64,000 nucleotides of DNA from Effrenium voratum (GCA_963377175.1 CAUJNA010001624.1:516001-580000); one strand, 5' to 3'; shown: positions 51,862-60,957, counted from the first letter of the stretch. Notes: generated from the sequence alone by a model not told the origin. Made by a program: numbers and translations.

Positions 51862-52830
51862 CTGAGGTTCGGAAAATTCACACGGCTCCCCGAGCTGCCC
51901 AATAGACCCGGTTAGACAAATTCCTGACTATTAGTCAATAGTTTGCGGATAGTCAGATTCTTGACTATTAGTTAGATCAAGACGCTGGCTAATAGCTAGA
52001 ATGACTAGCCTGACTAATAGTCTATTCTGTAAAATAGACTAACATAAAGTCTTGAAATTATTTGAACAACAAACATGTGTTCCTTCCCAAACGACATAAA
52101 ATCACATGAGGAAAACAACGTTTCTGGCCCGCAGACTGTGATGTAGCTTACATGCAGTGCACACATGATGAAAGAACACAATGCAAATGAAACTGAACAT
52201 GGTTTTCCACTCCCTCCTTGTTGGAAACTCCCAAGCAAGTTTCCAGAGAAAATATTGTTGACTTTTTGTCAAGTATACTTGTTGATTTAAGTATTAGATC
52301 TAGCTATTAGTTTGTTTTTGTTTGCGCAAACAATCTAACTAAAAGTCAGGAATCTGACTATAGACTAATAGTCAGGAATTTGTCTACCCGGGTCTATTGG
52401 GTGTTGAATGGATGAGATGGAACGAACCATCCCGCGGAGATTCGAAAAAAAGAAAAAAAAACAGAAAACCAAACACAGGTCCCCGAGCTGTTGGATGGAT
52501 GAAACGGAGCGAACCATGCCACGGAGATTCGGAAAAAAAAATACGCGGGTCCCCGAGCTGTTGGATGGATGAAACGGAACGAACCATTCCACTGAGATTT
52601 GGAAAATACACGGGTCCCCGAGCTGTTGGATGAATGAAACTGAAACTAACAAGCCCAACTGCAGACTGGACATTCGGACAACATAGATGGGCCCCCATGT
52701 TGGATGGGTGAAACGGAAACGAACAATCCCGACTGCAGACTGTAAATTCGGAAAAGAAACGGGTCCCCCAGCTTTTGGATGGATGAAACGGAAACGGACA
52801 AGCCCAACTGAAGAGGATTACCCTAAATTT
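51780..52830 (+). repeat. 65-75 bp minisatellite interrupted by a transposon
   Basis: Units contain CCCCGAGCTGTTGGATGGAT then GAAACGGAACGAACCAT and GAGATTCGGAAAA. Copies begin at about 52478, 52548, 52613, 52688 and 52762, plus one at 51808-51897 and one resuming at 52404, on either side of the 504-bp element. Minus-strand ORFs of the SIQQLGDP type come from it. Confidence 0.85.
51898..52401 (+). mobile_element. 504-bp inverted-repeat transposon (non-autonomous) inside the minisatellite
   Basis: Ends CCCAATAGACCCGGTTAGAC and GTCTACCCGGGTCTATTGGG, inverted repeats that continue inward (AAATTCCTGACTATTAGTC / GACTAATAGTCAGGAATTT) for about 39 bp with one mismatch, then imperfectly for some 100 bp. 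Target dinucleotide TG on both sides (51896-51897, 52402-52403). The unit it interrupts (GAGCTG|TTGGATGG) is intact elsewhere in the array. No ORF for a transposase. GC is lower than the surroundings. Confidence 0.85.
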
Positions 52831-53051
52831 TCAGAAACATGTAAACCCAAGAGCAACAGCAAACCTCTGCTTTGGTCCAGTGATTTGCATGGGAACCCCC
52901 TGCTTGGAGATCCATGACCACCCCAGCTCACCCCAGCTCACCGCAAAGGATGACGACTATTGAATTGGACACGTCACCTTGGCGGCCATCCCATGGATAT
53001 TCACCGCACCCACCAACCACTAGCAAGGGTGCTCCGAACCAGGTATCCCTC

Positions 53052-53142
53052 CATTTGCTTAAGTCCCCTGAAAACAAAACTGTAGTGATAGATACCCTTT
53101 AACAACAGCAGGGGAAAAAACAAAAGTATTCTTAACCAAATG
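53052..53142 (+). mobile_element. family I element, copy I4
   Basis: 91 bp: CATTTGCTTAAGTCCCCTG ... TTCTTAACCAAATG. Interior GTGATAGATACCCTTT and AACAGCAGGGG as in other copies. Its right end overlaps the 3' edge of the minus-strand exon at 53145-53320. Confidence 0.7.
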
Positions 53143-53144
53143 GA

Positions 53145-53320
53145 AGTAACAGGCACGCCTGAACCGCCTGGAATTTCTATACGTTCGATTTCTCTCCGGC
53201 CGAGAAGCTGCTCGACATTCGGCACCCAGCCCGAGCCATCCTTGAGCCGGAGCATTTGGATGCCGTTGTGTTGCTGCACCGCGTCTACCTCAAACCTCGG
53301 TTGCAAAAGCTGCTCCCCTG
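53145..53320 (-). CDS. exon after tandem family F intron; DGSGWV-type repeat protein
   Basis: Minus strand from ATCAG|CAGGGG: GEQLLQPRFEVDAVQQHNGI, QMLRLKDGSGWVPNVEQLLG, RREIERIEIPGGSG. The R-x-L-x-DG-x-GWV motif occurs in small beta (SH3-like) repeats of dinoflagellate proteins as I remember them. Ends near TTCAGGC|GTGCCTG. In frame with 53482-53707 (split codon G|CA). Confidence 0.55.
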
Positions 53321-53481
53321 CTGATTGATTGAAAAGCTTTTAGTGGTTTAATGGAAAGCCCATGAGTTAACGCAAAACGTTTTAAAGTCCTAACATCTCA
53401 GTTTAGCTTTTAGTGGTGATAAATGGAAAGCCCATGAGTTGGCAAAAAGTTAAAGTCCTAACATCCCTTGGCAACCTGCAC
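53321..53481 (-). mobile_element. family F intron-element, tandem copies F3/F4
   Basis: Minus strand: TTCTTTG|GTGCAGGTTGCCAAGGGATG ... CACTAAAAG, then a second ATGTTAGGACTTTA ... CACTAAAAGC and AATCAG|CAGGGGAGCAGC. Two partial copies in tandem form one 161-bp GT-AG intron, phase 1. Confidence 0.75.
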
Positions 53482-53707
53482 CAAAGAAACCTAAGCTTCC
53501 AAGCTCAGAATGAATACAAGTGGCAACTGAGTACAAGTGCCAACCTGACACGGGCTCAGGCCCTATGAAGAGCAAGTGGCAAGTGTTTGCTGGTGAAACG
53601 GGAAAATACAGAAGGCCCAAAAGAGTGAAGGGTAGAAAGTTGAGTTGAGTCTGAAAAGGGATCTGCGCTCTTCGATTGACTGCCCAAGCTGCTTTTGGCA
53701 ATACCAA
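53482..53707 (-). CDS. exon before tandem family F intron
   Basis: Minus frame: LPKAAWAVNRRAQIPFQTQL, FTLLGLLYFPVSPANTCHLL, then CIHSELGSLGFF up to TTTG|GTGC. The first ATG in frame is at 53707, but this is probably an internal exon. Spliced product continues ...LGFF-AGEQLLQPRF... Confidence 0.45.
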
Positions 53708-54822
53708 ACGATGGTGTGCATGTCACCAGCGCGAAAACAAACCCAACCCCCTCCCCCGTCCCCTCCCAGAAAGGCGTCCATTGTGAAGCAATGCAAAGCA
53801 GGCTTGCTGCAAGACAGGTAACACACACACACACCCATGAATAACTATCTCTTTGCCAAGTGCAGCAATCTCGCGCTGTGGCGGTATATAATATAGGCTG
53901 TGGTGCGGGACCTCACCGCTGGCAAACACAAATCCAAAAGTTCAGGCGAAGCAGGCCTCCACTTTTTGCGGGTTCATCTATTTTGAAACATTGCACAAAT
54001 GGGTCTTCTTTTATACCAGTGTGGGCAATCGGTGATCAATGTTTACCACTTCGCCAATTGTTGACCATGCTCATGGCTCCCTGAGAAGCTCTTGGACAAC
54101 CAAGTGAAATTTTGTTTGACCTGGCATAAATAGACAAAACGGCTCCACAACACTGTTTTGACTTGGCACAAACAACATACGGTTTCAGGCACACAAAACG
54201 GGTCTGCTGTGTCTTGACGAACGAAAAAGACAAACGTGTGTCCCCAAAATGGGGGCCCCATGACCCGGGCAAAACCGAACATCCCCGCAAAAATTCACAC
54301 CCAAGCCCACTCTGGGGGCCTCAACACCTCAAAAAACCCCCGCCCACACTCCAGTTTGGGGGGAAGACCCGAACAGACCACACCTGGTGCTTGGTGCTTG
54401 GTGCATGGAAAAAGGATTGCAGCACGCAAGCCACGAAGCCAATGGCGTGAACGAACAACGGCGTCCCCACTTCGCGCTCCATCCATCTTCGGCTCCTTGC
54501 GCAAGATGATGAGCTTTTCCGCGCGGAACCACTTCCTCACTTGCAGGACTTGGGGGAGATTTGAGGTTTAGTTACCCTGCCAAAAACGAGCCCTGAAAGG
54601 AACCCATGGAAAACCATTTCCCTCTAGCAGCAACCCTCCGTCATTTGCGGTTTGCTTTTGGGAGGGCATCTGTGGGACTTGACTTGAAGACCACGGGGTT
54701 GACCCGGCAACATGAAGAAGAATGTACAAAATTGGCTTTCACCATGACTTGAGTGACCTGATAGCTCAACAGGTACAGTATGCTTTGTCCAACAATCATG
54801 GATGTGGACAATGGTGTCTGTC

Positions 54823-54889
54823 AAAACTCGCCAATCATACACCCCACAGGCAAGTTTGCTTCTTGCTGGTTCTCGGTTCTCAGTACATA
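54823..54889 (-). CDS. exon after family B element B4
   Basis: Minus strand from GACTCCAG|G: residues YVLRTENQQEANLPVGCMIG then EF and a TGA. Short but protein-like; fourth case in which a family B end is followed by an open frame. Confidence 0.4.
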
Positions 54890-54972
54890 CCTGGAGTCCC
54901 ATGACCCTTAAACAAATGGGGGCCATGACGCAAAATTACGGGGACCCATTTTTTCAGGGTGGAGACTCCAGG
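54890..54972 (-). mobile_element. family B element, copy B4
   Basis: 83 bp: CCTGGAGTCCCATGACCC ... GGGTGGAGACTCCAGG, flanked by TA on both sides. Minus-strand end forms the acceptor of 54823-54889. Confidence 0.85.
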
Positions 54973-55117
54973 TAGGGAGTTTCAAGGGTTCCGCTGGTCT
55001 GTCCCAACCTCAAAGGTAACTGTCACCGACTGTCACCGAATGAATTCGGTGACCCAACGCAGCCAGATGCGGATCGATGGCAAAAAAAAACACAATTCCA
55101 GGGGTACATTTCCAGTT

Positions 55118-55230
55118 CCATTCTGAACCCAGGGATCCGCGTCTTTCTGGAAAACCTCCGGAAACCCCCGGGGAAAACGGATCTCCTGTTTTTTTTTTTC
55201 AAAAAGAACGATGGCTGCAAAGAATGGAAA
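55118..55230 (+). mobile_element. family O element, copy O2
   Basis: CCCAGGGATCCGCGTCTTTC, GGAAACCCCCGGGGAAAACG, a T11 run and AAAAAGAACGATGGCTGCAA. Matches O1 and O3. Confidence 0.65.
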
Positions 55231-55342
55231 AGGAATCTACCCCTAGAACAATGCTAATGAGATCGCAAGGCTCACGGGTGGCAACCAGGAGACTGCTGTA
55301 AGCCTCTCCCTTGCAAATGGGAACAACCCAACAGCTCACCCT

Positions 55343-55690
55343 CTCTTTGAAGCGCCCCTGCTAAAGAGCAAGCAAAGGAGTCTTTGACCTCCGCTTCCTC
55401 CTCCACCTTTGGCCTATGCAACTCAGCAAACAAGGCGACGCCAGTTTTACTTTGAGGCAGTCCACAATGATGCCGCGGGCCACTTCACCCAAACGCGACT
55501 TTCCAATGAACTACTCTACACACTTGCGACTCGAGCTGGCAAACGGGCAGACATTCAAGCGCCAACATCAATTCCGTCTTTGACTATAACGACTGCAAAC
55601 CCAAAAAAAGGAAATCCCACAAGTCATCAAATGGGTGTGGCTTCCTTTTTGTTTCGCTCTGCCCCAACCTCAAAAATGGTGACCCTCAAC
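55343..55690 (+). CDS. exon-like segment, unknown protein
   Basis: Two plus frames are both protein-like: frame 1 LWPMQLSKQGDASFTLRQST, HLRLELANGQTFKRQHQFRL then TGA; frame 2 TRRRQFYFEAVHNDAAGHFT, LLYTLATRAGKRADIQAPTS. The minus strand is full of stops. So this is plus-strand coding with an undecided frame. Confidence 0.35.
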
Positions 55691-55742
55691 AAAAGGGTTT
55701 AGCACACCTTCTCATATCGACTCCAAGCGTCGTCACCATTTC

Positions 55743-55960
55743 CAGCTCGGGCACAGGCCATGTCTGGCTTGTGCTATACCGCGACCACAAAGCGGACCAC
55801 GCTTCCGTCCGAGCCTTCTCCTCACCTCGGCTTGCGGCATGGGACAGGTCAAGGGAGCCTAAGCCGAACGCACGCAAGCCAAGTGCCAAGGATGAACAAA
55901 TTGGGCAATCGCACTACTCAAAAAAGCACGTCGCAATGCCCCTAACGCGTGTAGAACTTA
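55743..55960 (+). CDS. exon-like segment, unknown protein
   Basis: Plus frame HVWLVLYRDHKADHASVRAF, SSPRLAAWDRSREPKPNARK, PSAKDEQIGQSHYSKKH. The minus strand is open too (LDLSHAASRGEEKARTEAWS), so strand is not certain; the plus-strand exon just upstream favours plus. Confidence 0.35.
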
Positions 55961-56121
55961 CCCCCAAAATATGGTGCGGACACCACTTCTAAGCCGCTTG
56001 GAAGGCCAGATCCACAGAACCGCTTTTCAGTTCTGGAAATCTTGGATCACCTGTGCTCGATGTGCTTGGAAAAAACGGAACGTGCCGAGTTGGACCCCCA
56101 TTTTTGTTTTCGCCAATATAT

Positions 56122-56223
56122 GGCTGTGGCTAAAAAAAACGGTACCAAAATGGGTTGCGCTGGTAAGTGGAAACATGGACCAACACCTGCGTAACCCCTC
56201 CTGTTCAATTTTGAGCCACACCC
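56122..56223 (-). mobile_element. family A (GTGGCTCAAAATT subfamily), copy A9
   Basis: 102 bp, perfect ATAT direct repeats (56118-56121, 56224-56227). Minus-strand ends ATATGGGTGTGGCTCAAAA and TTTTAGCCACAG|CC. On that strand the following frame PYIGENKNGGPTRHVPFFPS is open, again beginning P-Y. Confidence 0.8.
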
Positions 56224-56276
56224 ATATGACCTTTGCTTATCATAATTTTCCTTGTGCGGGTGGGTCTTTCTTGACC

Positions 56277-56367
56277 CGGAGGGTCCATGGGTACCTTCTA
56301 AGGAGCTACTTAGACCCCTTTTTACCCCCCGAAACGCCATTCTCAGGAGGTACCAAGGGACCCTCTG
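56277..56367 (+). mobile_element. family D inverted-repeat element, copy D1
   Basis: 91 bp: CGGAGGGTCCATGGGTACCT, TCTAAGGAG ... CTCAGGAGGTACCAAGGGAC, CCTCTG. Inverted ends of about 25 bp with a few mismatches. Confidence 0.75.
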
Positions 56368-56716
56368 AGTGAAGAACGCGCATTAAGTCGCGTTAAGTCC
56401 AACCAACTTCACCAATTTCGGGGCTCAGCTGCTCAATGCATCTAGAGGCACCCACCGTCTGCGCATCCCATCTCAGCGTCTTTGCGCTGGCAGCGTCTTT
56501 GGCTGCCTCACTTGTAACGGCTTCACCTCTTGACGAAAAAATGGATGCCAAATAAGCTTGAAGAACCAAAGGTCAAATGGTAATGGCCCTGTAAGAGGAG
56601 TGGTCCAAACCTAGACAACACTCAATTTTGTTTTTATGTTTGATGGCTAGGTTTTGAAAGCTTTCCCCCTCTGGAACGCTGACCTGTGTGCTTGGCCAAA
56701 ACGAAAAAAGTGGTCA

Positions 56717-56887
56717 AAAGGCAGAACTTGAACTAGCTGCATCTGCTTCCTCAGCGCCAGCCATCGATGCTGGCATCTCCTCCGCCTCCGGCATCTCGGT
56801 TGCCCAAATCAGACCTGGCCCAGGTCTGGCCAAATGAACCACGACACAACCTAAAGACATGCCGCCAAAGGCCTGCGTGGCATTTGG
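56717..56887 (-). CDS. terminal exon after family A intron A6
   Basis: Minus strand, phase 0 from CCCACAG|CCA: PNATQAFGGMSLGCVVVHLA, RPGPGLIWATEMPEAEEMPA, then an acidic/alanine/serine tail (AEEADAASSSSAF) and TGA. Clearly protein-like. Not recognised. Confidence 0.5.
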
Positions 56888-56989
56888 CTGTGGGTCAAAA
56901 CCAATGTTACCATTTTGGGGTAAAATCATTTTAGTCTATTTGTGGAGATTGGAATGTTCACTGGGGGTACGGGCTTTTGACCCATGGCC
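56886..56989 (-). mobile_element. family A element, copy A6, acting as an intron
   Basis: 104 bp with a perfect ATTT direct repeat on both sides (56882-56885, 56990-56993). Minus-strand GT-AG intron 56888-56981, 94 bp, phase 0, junction WPW|P. Exact removal of element plus one repeat copy also joins a different upstream frame (ALVKSEGRLVAARQSTNMQS) to the same downstream exon. Confidence 0.85.
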
Positions 56990-57150
56990 ATTTGTTGACG
57001 ATTGCATGTTTGTACTCTGGCGGGCCGCTACCAGACGGCCCTCAGACTTCACGAGTGCAAACGTTCTATATGTGCCACGGAGGCCATGCGCAACTGAGGA
57101 TGCAAGAATGATGACCCGGTTCTCTCCTAGTTTCCAGCCAATGGAGGTTT
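56982..57150 (-). CDS. exon(s) before family A intron A6
   Basis: Immediately upstream the splice-compatible frame is SGSGPPEYKHAIVNKWPW after a possible acceptor CTGGTAG|. Over 57020-57150 another minus frame, RVIILASSVAHGLRGTYRTF then ALVKSEGRLVAARQS, is more protein-like. Both cannot be used together without another junction. Confidence 0.35.
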
Positions 57151-57579
57151 TTGTTTGCAATTCCCTCGGTCATTCTGGAAAGGTCCCCACGAAACACGGG
57201 TAGGGGCCGCTCTTTTGAGTCTGTTTTCCAGGAGTGTAGAAAGGCTCGCAGCCTTTGGCTTGCCTCTGTTTGGTATTTTCCTTCGCTGGGGATGCCTGTG
57301 CTTGCCCTCCTTTTGACCCTGTTTCTTCCTGGTTTCCCGGAGTTTCTAGCAATGCTGCTGATGCTGAACTGGTGATGCTAATGACCCTGCTTGCTCCTGC
57401 TTCTCAGGAAGTGAAGAAAGCTGCCCGCAGGACTTGAGCAGGGACCTTTAATTTGCCTCTGTGCTTGTTCTTTCTTTTCCCTAGCTGGGGATGCCTGTCA
57501 GGTTTCTGTTTGCAGCTTCCTCGGTCGTTAAGGTCCGCGCACCTGTTTGCTCCTCGTATCCAGGAATGTCATTCTGTGA

Positions 57580-57642
57580 CGCTGGTGATGCTGAGCTGGT
57601 GATGCTGAGCTGGTGATGCTGAGCTGGTGATGCTGAGGATGC
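57580..57642 (+). repeat. 15-bp TGGTGATGCTGAGC minisatellite
   Basis: Four near-perfect copies of GCTGGTGATGCTGA, period 15. A diverged precursor with GCTGATGCTGAACTGGTGAT is at 57354-57374. Confidence 0.9.
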
Positions 57643-58144
57643 ACAAGCACAACGCTGAAGATTGTGGACAGTAGCCCAGGTGAATCCTCAAGTTCTTTAC
57701 GCATCTGTGGCCCGCATCCCCCTCGCATGAAAGGATTTGGTCTACGAAAAGGGCGCAAGGCCAGCGGATTCGGGGACGGGTAACAGGCAAAGAGCATCTC
57801 TTGTGTCCAACACGGCGGTTAAGGGAGCTGCGAAAACGCGACTGGAAACAGTCTTGGTTGAAAGCAGTCTCTTTTTTCCTTTGAAACGACCCCCCAAACA
57901 GGGGCTCATGTGAAAAACCCACCGCGGGCAAATATGTTGAGGGTGGTCCAAAGGGGCCCCCGACCTGTTATTGGAATTGGTTTTGTGTGCACGTTGAAAA
58001 AGGAAACGCATGTGTGTGTGTGTGTGACCTGCCCGCTTGTGATAAGATTGTCGGATCTGCATGTCTGCTGATCTAGCATACTATGTTTGAAGGACTCCGG
58101 ATCACCGCCCCCCTTTTGATGAATCATCCAGGTGATTCACAAAG

Positions 58145-58363
58145 ATGTGTCAAAATTGGAAGTCCCCGAACAAGAATGGGGTTCCACTTGAAGTCCTGCT
58201 TGAACCATCCCCAAAAGGGTACCCTCAAACATATACCGAGGAAATGCTATCAGTTAGAAGAAATGAGTCGGCAATGGTACTTTCGTGGATGCTGCGAAGT
58301 TTCTCCATGTCCAGCGGGGTTCCCCATATTTCGCTTTTGGCGGTGCGAAACATATGGCCATGG
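58145..58363 (+). CDS. exon before family A element A7
   Basis: Plus frame ending SLLAVRNIWPW at CCATGG|GTC (phase 0, as in other family A introns). The minus strand has a competing, very protein-like frame (KSEIWGTPLDMEKLRSIHES), so the coding strand is unresolved. Confidence 0.3.
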
Positions 58364-58470
58364 GTCAAAACAACGTACGCCCCAGGGAACATCCCAATCC
58401 CCAACTAAAACAGACTGCAATGGGTGGTGCACCTATCCCAAAATGGTACCATTGGTTTTGACCCACGGCC
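58356..58470 (+). mobile_element. family A element, copy A7
   Basis: 115 bp, left GGCCATGGGTCAAAAC, right GGTTTTGACCCACGGCC, perfect ATAT direct repeats on both sides. The acceptor has changed from CACAG to CACGG; downstream phase-0 codons read PYHLLCT then stop. Confidence 0.85.
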
Positions 58471-58559
58471 ATATCACCTTCTTTGCACATAGGTCTTAGT
58501 TTCCTTTCGTACGGGTATTCTGGTGACATGGCTTCTTGGAGACCGTGCGCCTGCCATCA

Positions 58560-59560
58560 ATTTCGGTGGGGGGCTGCGGCGGGGAATAATAACGTGCCCG
58601 TCACAGCGACGGCCCAAGTGTTGGAAAGAAGATAATCAGGACCGAATCGCCAGCTAGGAAAAACGACATGAACAAACAAAGGCAAACCAAAAGTTCCCTC
58701 CCAAGTCCTGTTGGGACCTTTCCAAGAAAGAACACAAACAAAAGAAAACACAAGAAGCGTCAGCGGGACAGAGCTGGATTGCGTCAGTAGGAACCCCATC
58801 ATCACTTATGGGGACTTGTCTGAAAGAAGAAACGAGGAAGTTGCAAAGAAACAACGGCACACCCCCCAGCTAGGCAAGAACTTGAACAAAACGAAGGCGA
58901 ACCGCAGGCCCCTACCCAAGTCCCGTGAAAGAGCGCAGGCAAAAAGAGCAAGACGCATCATCGCAACAGAGCTGCTTCAGTAGCACCCCCATCCATCACT
59001 GCGGGGGCTTTCTGAAAAAGGGGGGTTTCAAACAAAAGCTACAGGTGTCAGCAGGACAGAGCTTGATTGCATCAGCAGCACCCCCCTTCACCACTTCACT
59101 TCTGTGGACGAAGCTACCAAGAAGCTACAGCACGCATCCCTACCGGGCCTTGAACAAACGGAGGGCGCCTTTCTCAGGGAACGGGAAAGGAGCACCAACC
59201 CCATCCACTCCTTGGAGCCCCATCCACAAGCAGGAAGTGGCAATGAAACACTACCCAGACCTGTCCGATGAAAAAAGGTGAGCAACAAAAACCATACAAG
59301 AAGCATCAGCAGAACAGAGTGGATTGCATCAGTAACACCCCTGTCCAGCACACACGCAGAGCTTCTTAACCATTTCCATTGCTACACGTGCTGCACGTTG
59401 AAAACCATGTAAGAAAACGATCCGCCCTCACACCCATCTCTGCTCATTGTTGCCGTGCGGAAAAGACACATATCAACCAAAAAAAGGAAGCAAGCCTGTA
59501 AGGTCGGCGCGAGCCCGGGGCGTTAAAGTTGATCCTGGTCCATGACCATGACCAACTTCA
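58560..59560. other. stretch with a loose internal repeat
   Basis: A block with AAGCRTCAGCRGRACAGAG then TGGATTGCRTCAGTAG recurs at about 58754, 58945-58985, 59047-59085 and 59300-59335. It gives short K/R-rich ORFs. No gene supported. Confidence 0.5.
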
Positions 59561-59574
59561 CTCACTTTCTTTTT

Positions 59575-59676
59575 CAGAGGTGCCTTGGTACCTTCTAAGG
59601 AGGTTCTGAACGACCCCTTTCAATCCCCCCAAAAGCCACCCTCAGGAGGTACCAAGGGACCCTCTGGGTTTGATTG
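59575..59676 (+). mobile_element. family D element, copy D2
   Basis: 102 bp: CAGAGGTGCCTTGGTACCTT, CTAAGGAGG ... CCTCAGGAGGTACCAAGGGA, CCCTCTG. Inner CCCCCCAAAAGCCACC shared (inverted) with D3. Confidence 0.75.
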
Positions 59677-59959
59677 GCCCAAAAGTCTCGAACTTCTCAG
59701 ATGCCCAGTAGGAATTTGGGGGAAAACATGCAGGGGAACCCTTCCCCCTTTAAAAGGTTGGCCAAAAAGGGGGGGACTCCACTGGGCAGCTGGGAAACTC
59801 GTTTTGCCACTTCAACGGCCGCCTGGCTCTTTCGGCTTCTCAGGCTCCTCCGGCCTCTGGCAGAGGCAAACCAGACGATTCCCACCCCGCGTTGGACAAG
59901 CCTTACGATAACTGTGACACAAATGCTTGGTTGACCTTGGAAGGGGAGCAACAACTTAA

Positions 59960-60036
59960 GTTTTAGCAGTTAAGTGGGGATTTCCCACTAAACCACAATA
60001 CGCAAACATGTAAAATGTTTCCCAACAACAAGCATG
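59960..60036 (+). repeat. family M dispersed repeat, copy M2
   Basis: CAGTTAAGTGGGGATTTCCC, ACTAAACCACAATACGC and TGTTTCCCAACAA; about 85% identical to 15093-15170 by eye. Confidence 0.7.
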
Positions 60037-60329
60037 AATGGGTGTTCGACAGGTTTCCGGTGTCCAACACACAGGTTGCAAAAAACGGCTTCATTGTTTA
60101 ATTTGCGTCCACCGACCAGTTCCCCGTTGCCCAAAAAAACAATGTGAGGGGCTGATCTTTTTCTGGGGCCGGGGGTGGGGGTGGGGGGGGAAAAGGGCGG
60201 GGCCGCCAAACACAACAAGAACAAGGGGAACTGCTGAGATGATCAAACCTGGTATCAACTTGGTCTGCCCAAACCATGTAAAGGAATCAATAGGCATCCT
60301 ATATCCGCCATTGGGACTGTCCCGGCTTC

Positions 60330-60412
60330 ACTTCTCCGAGATGAAAAATGAGCCATGCTCAAACCCCCGGAAAAACTCCCTGGTGGCTCACCAGAAAACC
60401 ACATGGTTGTGG
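60330..60412 (+). CDS. exon before family A intron A8
   Basis: Plus frame SEMKNEPCSNPRKNSLVAHQ then KTTWLW, ending at TTGTGG|GTC in phase 0. Product not recognised. Confidence 0.4.
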
Positions 60413-60508
60413 GTCAAAATCAAGCCATCAGGAAATGGACCGCAGGTTTTTGTACATGTTTCCATTTACCAGGGTTCCATTTTGGGTACCTATTTTTGAC
60501 CCACAGCC
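60405..60508 (+). mobile_element. family A element, copy A8, acting as an intron
   Basis: 104 bp, left GGTTGTGGGTCAAAATC, right TTTTTGACCCACAGCC. GT-AG intron 60413-60506, 94 bp, the same length as A6. Junction WLW|P. Flanks ACAT / GTAT. Confidence 0.8.
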
Positions 60509-60571
60509 GTATGCCAATCCCAGGGTCAACAACTTTACGGCGGCGGTCTCAAGGTTGACCCCGGGAAAAAG
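60507..60571 (+). CDS. exon after family A intron A8
   Basis: Phase 0 from CACAG|CCG: residues PYANPRVNNFTAAVSRLTPG then K, ending at a canonical AAAAAG|GTAAGT donor. The good donor on its far side strengthens the exon call. Confidence 0.45.
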
Positions 60572-60821
60572 GTAAGTCCATGTAAGTCCTGTTGAGGGGA
60601 TGTTCTCCTCCAAACCTGCTAAACCAGGGAACACCCTGGTATGCAAGGAAAGCAAACAAAGGGTACCGGTTTGATCCTGTACAATTGTGATTAAACATTA
60701 ATATTAGGTTTACCTTGAAACATGTGTGACCAGCGTCCGACTCATTGTAAGTTCTGACACATTGTAAGTTAGCCTTTCATATTTTTTCCGGAAGAACGTT
60801 TTTGGGAGTCTGTTGCACAGA

Positions 60822-60957
60822 CACCACAGGGAAGATCTCCGAGTTGGGGTCCCGATGCTGCAAGACAATCCGTGTCTTGCCAGCTTGCGCTGGGGACACA
60901 CTGAAAACCGATGTGTGTCACCTCAGTCAATCGTTGTGCAAAGCATGCCTACTGTAG
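60822..60957 (+). CDS. exon before family C intron C3
   Basis: Plus frame HREDLRVGVPMLQDNPCLAS, LRWGHTENRCVSPQSIVVQS, MPTV, ending CTGTAG|GTCCTC with one base of the next codon. A second plus frame (CCKTIRVLPACAGDTLKTDV) is also attractive but meets TAG at the junction. Confidence 0.4.
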
